NCBI RefSeq assembly: GCF_034190915.1
Contig: NW_026947506.1
Location: 8,121,501 to 8,185,500 of the forward strand
Length of the DNA: 64,000 nt
Reading direction: 5' to 3'
DNA from: Cavia porcellus
Lineage: Eukaryota > Chordata > Mammalia > Rodentia > Caviidae
The position numbers and the translations under genes are program-made. A model generated the notes under the pieces. That model searched no databases and was not told the origin of the DNA. It saw nothing but the letters and a program-made list of their open reading frames with translations. The first letter of the stretch is position 1. Every line of letters begins with the position of its first letter. This document shows, piece by piece, positions 58,663-64,000 of the stretch.

Positions 58663-59935
58663 TAAAAACAAAATAAAAAAATTTTTTTAAATCAATATAA
58701 CCAGTATTTTTCCATTTCATTTTCATTTTTCTGCAAAACTGATATATAGATTTAGTGCAATCCCAATCAAAATACCTACAGTGCTCCTTACAGAACTAGA
58801 GAAAGCAATCCTGAAGCTCATATGGAACCAGAAGAGACCCAAACTAGCAAAAACTATCCCTAACACAAGAGCAAAGCAGGAGGCATAAAGTGATACACAA
58901 ATTCACAGTGACAGAACCAGCGTGGTGTCAGCAGAAAAACAGACATGTGGATCAATGGAACAGCATAGAGGATGAGAAAATCACCCCAGACACATTCAGC
59001 TACCTGATCTCTGACCAAGGGGTCAGCGACATGCCCGGGAGAAAGATAGCCTCTCTAACACATGAGCTGGGAAGAATGTCCACTTGCAGAGGGTTAAAAC
59101 TGTACTTAATATCTCTCACCGTGCACTAAGCTAAAACCTATATGGATCAAAGATCTAGACACTAAAACAGAATCAACCTGCTGGAAGATAAAATAGATGA
59201 AATTCTTGAAGCCATAGGCATAGGCAAAAAGTTTCTGAATATAACTCCAACCGCACAAGAAATAAGATCAGGAGTCAACATACGGGATCATATCAAATTA
59301 AGTCCTCTGCACGGCAAAGGAAATAACCAAGAGTAAAGAGATAACAAAGGAATGGGAAAAACTTTACCAGCTAAGCCTCAGAGAGAGAGAGAGCTAATAT
59401 CTAAAGCATCTGAAAAACTCAAAGTTCAGACCCCCCCCAAAATAAAAGATCCAATCAAAAAGTGCCATTTCTCAGAACAAGAAATACAAATGACCAATAA
59501 ATACATTTAAAAATGTTCAGCTTCACTAGCCATGAGAGAAATACAAATTGAAATAACACCAAGATTCCATCTTACTCTGTAAGAAATGGTTAACATCAAG
59601 AAACCAAGTAATAATAAGTGCTGGAGAGGATGCAGTGAAAAAGAAACTTCCATATTTTTGGCAGGCAAATATATAGTAGCATGGTACAACTACTATGAAG
59701 GTTAGTATGGAGGTTTCTCATAAAGTTAAAAATAGAAATTCCACCCGACCCAGCTAGTTGGCCTCCAGGTATCTTCCTAAAAGAATTAAAGATATCATAT
59801 TACATACATGCATAGCAACATATCAGCACAATTCGTAATAGATTAATCTTGGAAGGATCCTACATGTCCATCATCAGACAAATGGATAAAATATGTGGTA
59901 TCTATACATAATGGAACACTACTTGGTTATTATTG

Positions 59936-60790
59936 TGGATTAAACCTGGTGATGAACTAAACACCAGCTGAATTAAATCAGTGTGGTGCTGATTGTGGAC
60001 AGCCTCCCTGAGGAAAGTTGCCAGCATTAATAGAGGCATGGAGAAGACCAGCTAGGCATTGTGGCTTCTCCTAAGTGTTGTGGTTTTGAGCCATCGATTC
60101 TCCTGGAGGAGCTCCTCATGGCTAGCTTCCCTGATGTGAAATCAGCCATTATCAGAGGAGCTTGGGACCTTGTTGGTGAGAGTGGCTGTGGTTCACTTTG
60201 GGGGAGCTCTGGTCCTTACATCAAGCATCAATCACTTCCTGGCTCTGGAGGGGAAGATGTGTGCTGTTTAATCTCTAGGACAAACTCATCACACTGACTT
60301 TCTGGCATGTACTTGACTGTTCTTATCATCGGAGGAACTTGGAACCTCCTTGTCCCTGAGGATGGCTGCAGTACATTTCAGGACAGCCCTGGTCCTTATT
60401 TTGCATGTGACATCTCAACTCCAGTGTAGAACCCTCAGCCGACTGACACAGCTCCTTCACCCCACTGGCATAGAATTTCTAGCTTCCACCGCTGACCTTT
60501 GGGCCGTCCCAGTGCGGATCCATAAAACAGACCGTGTAAGTCCTTGTGGTAGGCTCTAGACCTCCAGTTGAACTCATGGGAGGCACTGTCATGGGCTCTG
60601 GGTTTTTATCTGGACTCATGCAGGACATTGCTGTGGGATCCAGGCCCTTGGCTGAATATTCTGGGTCTTCAGTGTTATGGACAGATTTCCTGCACTTTCT
60701 TGTGTTAACTCTCGGTGACTATCATAAATAACATTGTAAATTCTGTGTCCTGATTCTAACTGTTCTCCTCACAGCCCCTGACTAGAACAG
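59936..60790 (+). repeat. LTR-like repeat of unassigned family
   Basis: The last 170 bases (GTGGGATCCAGGCCC, then TGGACAGATTTCCTGCAC, then TTCTGTGTCCTG, ending CCCTGACTAGAAC) match in order the stretch around 2960-3140, which ends ACTGACTAATAT. Two copies in one window show a dispersed family; a GACTA-type end suggests an MaLR or ERVL relative. Confidence 0.45.
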
Positions 60791-60877
60791 CTAAGAAGGA
60801 TAAATTTGAAACACTTACAGGAAAATGAGAATGAGAAAGAAAACTACAGAACACACAGAAAGAATGCAGTGATCTGG

Positions 60878-60980
60878 GCTTGGTGGCACATGCGTGTAAC
60901 CCTAGCATTCTGGAGGCTGTCAGTGAGTTTGAGGGCAACCTGGGCTGCACAGCACGATCCTTTCTCAAAACTAATTTTGA
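60878..60980 (+). repeat. B1-like SINE
   Basis: GGCTTGGTGGCACATGCGTG, then CCTAGCATTCTGGAGGCTG, then GGGCAACCTGGGCTGCAC and a CTCAAAAC end. Confidence 0.75.
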
Positions 60981-61253
60981 AAAGTAAAAATGAAAGAATA
61001 TAATGCGGAGGTCTAATATACATTAAACGAGAGCTCTTGAAGGATGGAGATAGGACAGAGGTAACACGTAAAGGAAGCATGGCTCAAACTCATCCAAAAA
61101 GCACTGAAGGATCTTAATTCAGTTTCAAAAATTTCAACAATCACCAAGAGGATAAACCAAGAGACCCACACATTGGCACCTTACAGTGAAAGCACAGACA
61201 GCAAGAAATGAGAAAATACAACATAACAACAATCTTTACAAAACTGTTAGTAA

Positions 61254-61440
61254 AGCTGAGCAATGTGGTACAAAGCTGTCATCCTAGCCCTCTGGGAGGC
61301 TGAGGCAGGGGTTTGTAAATTTGAGCCCAGCTGAAGCATTTGGAGGTCTCAAAATTTGAAAAAAAAAAAAAAAAAATGAAGGATTGGGAAGATAACCCAG
61401 TGAAGGTTCTGGGTTCAATCCCTAGTAATGAAAAATAAAT
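61254..61440 (+). repeat. Composite B1-ID SINE
   Basis: A B1 half (GAGCAATGTGGTACAAAGC, then CCTCTGGGAGGCTGAGGCAGG) is followed by an A run near 61360 and a degraded ID half (GATTGGGAAGATAACCCAGTG, then GGTTCTGGGTTCAATCCC). Confidence 0.7.
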
Positions 61441-62500
61441 AATGCACAAAATCAAATTTCTGATAAAGATATTACAGTAAATAGAGAATTTTGTCTCTTA
61501 AAAAGTGAACAAAATTTAGGGAGAGCCAGATGACAGGTCCTTCCAAGACAGGGTCTGTGACAGTTAGGAATGGGCTGAGAACAGCTACACCGTTCAGGTC
61601 CACAACCCTCCGCCATGTGCAGGGACCAGCGCTGAGCACAGTTGCCCTTGTTTGATGGTGCAGAGCAAGGAGCTCCGAGAATCCACGATTTCCAAAAACT
61701 CAGACTTCTTCTGGCTTCAGTCATGTATAACTTAATTCTCACCAGGAAAATATGTGTCCCTGTAGAAACAGATTGTACACACGGAAACAATTAAAACACA
61801 CAACGATAGCATATGTTGGGGGAAGCATTAAGAAAAGGGAGTTTTAAATCCTTGCACTGTTCAAAAGGAGGACAAAAGTATGAACTGCCATCGATGACTG
61901 GAAATTAAAGACGTGTGTGGCACTCGCAGGATGTAATTGTTAGGTCTGCATACTGACTGTAATACACAATCCCAAAATTTCAAAGACTGCAGAGTAACCT
62001 CCTGCTTCTGTGGGGTCTATTCCGCGCAGCCACTCGGGACTCCTCCTTTTCTGCTGCTCCTCTGCGTGGGGCAGCGGGGACCGATTGGAGGTGTGCAGGC
62101 CAGGGCTCTAGGAGGCGGTGTCCCTTAGGTTTGCATTTCCAAGGGCAGAGGAAACCTATGGCTTTGTCTCAGAAGCACACGGAAACAGTAAGAGCACAAA
62201 AACAGCTGGGGGAGGGGGGAGGAATGCAAATGATTTCAGCAGACACTGAACCAATCCAACAAGCATCAGGAAAGCAGAGGACGTGCAAGAGTCTCTGGTC
62301 CCCACTGGACGACGGCTGCTTAGTGTCTCAGCCTGAGCTCAGTTTAGTAAACACAAGTACAAACTGTAACTTAATTTGGAAGGGCTGGAACAACGATTAA
62401 ATGAGAAAACGTAAGTGCTTAGCAGGTCGCCTGACACTTCCTCTAACTGGTCTGTAACTGTTGGTCTTGAGGCAACAGCCACAATTGTGGCGCCTGATTG
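61441..62500. other. Intergenic sequence before C10orf53
   Basis: No gene is seen. An MIR-like piece (AACGATTAAATGAGAAAACG, then AAGTGCTTAGCAGG) lies at about 62385-62435. Confidence 0.5.
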
Positions 62501-62559
62501 CAATCGCCTTCGTTTACCTGCCCCTGAGGTCCAGAGATAAGGCTTACACTGACCTGGGC

Positions 62560-62753
62560 GGGAGAGGTGCTAGCCCCGCTCAGGCCCCGCCCAACTCCCC
62601 GCATTGGTTCATTCCCCCTCGCCCCGGTCCGGCATTGGCTCAGCTCCAGCCCCGCCCCACTCTCGGCCACGCCCACACAGGGGTCAAGCTGGCGGTTGCC
62701 TAGCAGCAGCGGGCGTAGCGCAGTTCCTAGGCCTCAGGCGGCCCCGCGGCGCC
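62560..62753 (+). promoter_or_regulatory. C10orf53 CpG promoter with CCAAT boxes and RFX X-box
   Basis: Two inverted CCAAT boxes (ATTGG at 62603-62607 and 62634-62638) and GC boxes (CCCCGCCC) precede GTTGCCTAGCAGC at 62695-62707. The latter fits the RFX X-box (GTNRCC, 0-3 bases, RGYAAC) with one mismatch. NF-Y and RFX sites close to the start are typical of cilia-related promoters. RFX control is inferred. Confidence 0.5.
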
Positions 62754-62850
62754 ATGCCTGCGAGAGCAAAGGTCATCCTGCGCTACGGACCCTACAGCGC
62801 GGTGGGCCTGGCCGCGGAGCACCGCACCTTCCGCCTGGAGGGCCTGCAAG
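62754..62850 (+). CDS. C10orf53: UPF0728 family protein, first exon (partial)
   Basis: The exon encodes MPARAKVILRYGPYSAVGLA, then AEHRTFRLEGLQ, and ends CAAG before GTGGGC, one base into the next codon. VILRYGPYSA, EH-TFRL and GLQ match the human C10orf53 start, and the gene is the expected next neighbour of CHAT on the same strand. The frame is open upstream to 62604, but this ATG (GCGCCATGC) is the conserved start. The remaining exons lie beyond the window. The function of this small protein family is unknown to me. Confidence 0.88.
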
Positions 62851-64000
62851 GTGGGCCGCCCCGCTGCGTGCAGGCCGTGCCCTCAGATTCCAGCTGAGGG
62901 CTCCCTCCCCCGGGATGTCTCCCCGAGGCTTGCAAGCCTGGAACTCCAGAGCAGCGAGGGGCCCCTGCGTGTTAGAGCCCATCCTTAGCAAAAAGTATCT
63001 GGGCCCACTTCCCGAGCTGGGAACCTTGGGGTTAAGAAGACATGATTTCCCAAGCTGGATGGCTGGAAAGTGGGCGCGTGCAGGTTCTGTCCCTTAATCA
63101 TCCCTGCACGGTGCAGGTCTTCATTGGGCATCGTGCTCTCTGTGAAGTTCAGCGCCCCAGCTCCTGACACTGGCTAGAGGGTACCTGGGAACCTGCTGCC
63201 AGCAGGACTGGCACGGTAGGTGAAGGTTGGAACAGGCCTGGGAACGCTCACTGGGGAAACTAGGCTTGAGTGAAGTAGTGAAAACCCAGAAACTAAGCAG
63301 ATAGAGAGGGAATGCTTTCCGCATCGCTGGCATCCACGGTTAAGGTCAGCACCATCCTGATTCAGTCATCTTCCAAAAACCCTGGCTCTGGAGAACAAGC
63401 CTTCAATGCATGTGCCTTTGAGGGACATTTAAAGTCCAGAGTCTAAATGGCTCGACCTAAAGGCAATGTACCCGGAGCGATGGACTCGTTAGTCCAGGAT
63501 AGAAAAGGGTCACTGAGTTGCATCTTTCTGCCGCTGGACATGATGCTGATGGATGGAGATGCCTCCTGCTAAAGTAACAGACGCCAAGGAAGGTGCACAG
63601 CCAGCAGACACGGGTTCCATTCTGGACCCACTAAATTTGGTGTGTTTTCGGCTACCCCAGTGGAGGTACTGAGTCAGGCCTGCGGTTCTGAAGAAAAGTC
63701 CAAGCTAGAGATAGAGAGCAGCCAGAGACAGGCACAGAACTTTCAGAGTGAAGGTCCCTGAGCACAGGACAGGGACTTCACCGACTCTCCGGCAGAACCC
63801 AGCTAAGGATTGTGAGAAAACAGGGAGAAACAAAGGTAGGAGCTCAGCAGGATGGGTTTATTTCAGGACAAACCCAGGAGGGAGTGGCCTGGCACAGAGG
63901 TGAGGCGGGTACCTCTGGTGCAGTCTACCAGGTCTTTTTATAGGGCCATGAGCATAAAGGGAGGCTGGGGAAGGAACAGATCAGACTGGAGCTGGGAGGG
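62851..64000 (+). other. C10orf53: C10orf53 intron 1 (partial)
   Basis: No further exon of the gene is visible up to the window end. The sequence is unique as far as I can tell. Confidence 0.5.

Larger units (their letters stand above)
57600..59935 (+). mobile_element. L1 ORF2 / 3' remnant, plus strand
   Basis: AT-rich sequence with L1 ORF2 landmarks in sense order: TTCTACCAAAGTTTTGAAG, AAATACCTACAGTGCTCC, AGCTCATATGGAACCAGAAG, AGAGCAAAGCAGGAGGC, TATGGATCAAAGATCTAGAC and AAATGGATAAAATATGTGG. It carries many stops and SINE insertions, so it is inactive. Confidence 0.8.

Noticed and set aside
62604..62753. In-frame upstream extension of the C10orf53 first exon
   Set aside because: The extension covers the CCAAT and X-box promoter elements, and homology to human starts only at the ATG at 62754.

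Overview
The window is mammalian nuclear DNA carrying the cholinergic gene locus on the + strand. It holds SLC18A3 (vesicular acetylcholine transporter, one coding exon), all coding exons of CHAT (choline acetyltransferase), and the first exon of the neighbour known in human as C10orf53 (UPF0728 family). The gene order matches human 10q11. The host is most likely a rodent of the squirrel-related clade. It has tRNA-Ala-like ID SINEs, composite B1-ID SINEs, and a CHAT start methionine in the MPILEK context, as in mouse and rat. The species is an inference; the rodent assignment is firmer.

Layout. 1-7.2 kb: two direct copies of an LTR-like segment flank a decayed, apparently non-coding interior with a primer-binding-site-like sequence on the minus strand, consistent with an old minus-strand LTR retroelement. 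7.2-12.7 kb: SINEs, MIRs, and at 11370-11390 a near-consensus RE1/NRSE silencer. 12.75-16.35 kb: a CpG island with a CGG tract, CRE-like and octamer-like sites, and intact SLC18A3 (14017-15618, 533 aa). 17.2-17.47 kb: a second GC-rich island with the probable non-coding CHAT M exon. 19.2-52.36 kb: fourteen CHAT coding exons, all with GT-AG junctions, summing to 1926 nt (641 aa), with a 13.3 kb intron holding an old minus-strand L1 and candidate conserved non-coding blocks. 52.36-55.13 kb: possible CHAT 3' UTR. 55.2-62.4 kb: repeat-dense intergenic DNA (solo LTR, young ID SINEs, L1 ORF2 remnant, LTR-like sequence). 62.5-62.85 kb: CpG promoter with paired CCAAT boxes and an RFX X-box, then C10orf53 exon 1.

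SLC18A3 lies inside the 5' part of the CHAT transcription unit, so the enzyme that makes acetylcholine and the carrier that loads it into vesicles share upstream control; the RE1 element is the expected neuron-restricting switch. I saw no wholly unknown system. The most useful observations are the RE1 site, the in-frame stop that prevents a human-style long ChAT through the M exon, a 56-bp inverted repeat inside CHAT, the X-box at C10orf53, and the paired-LTR element.
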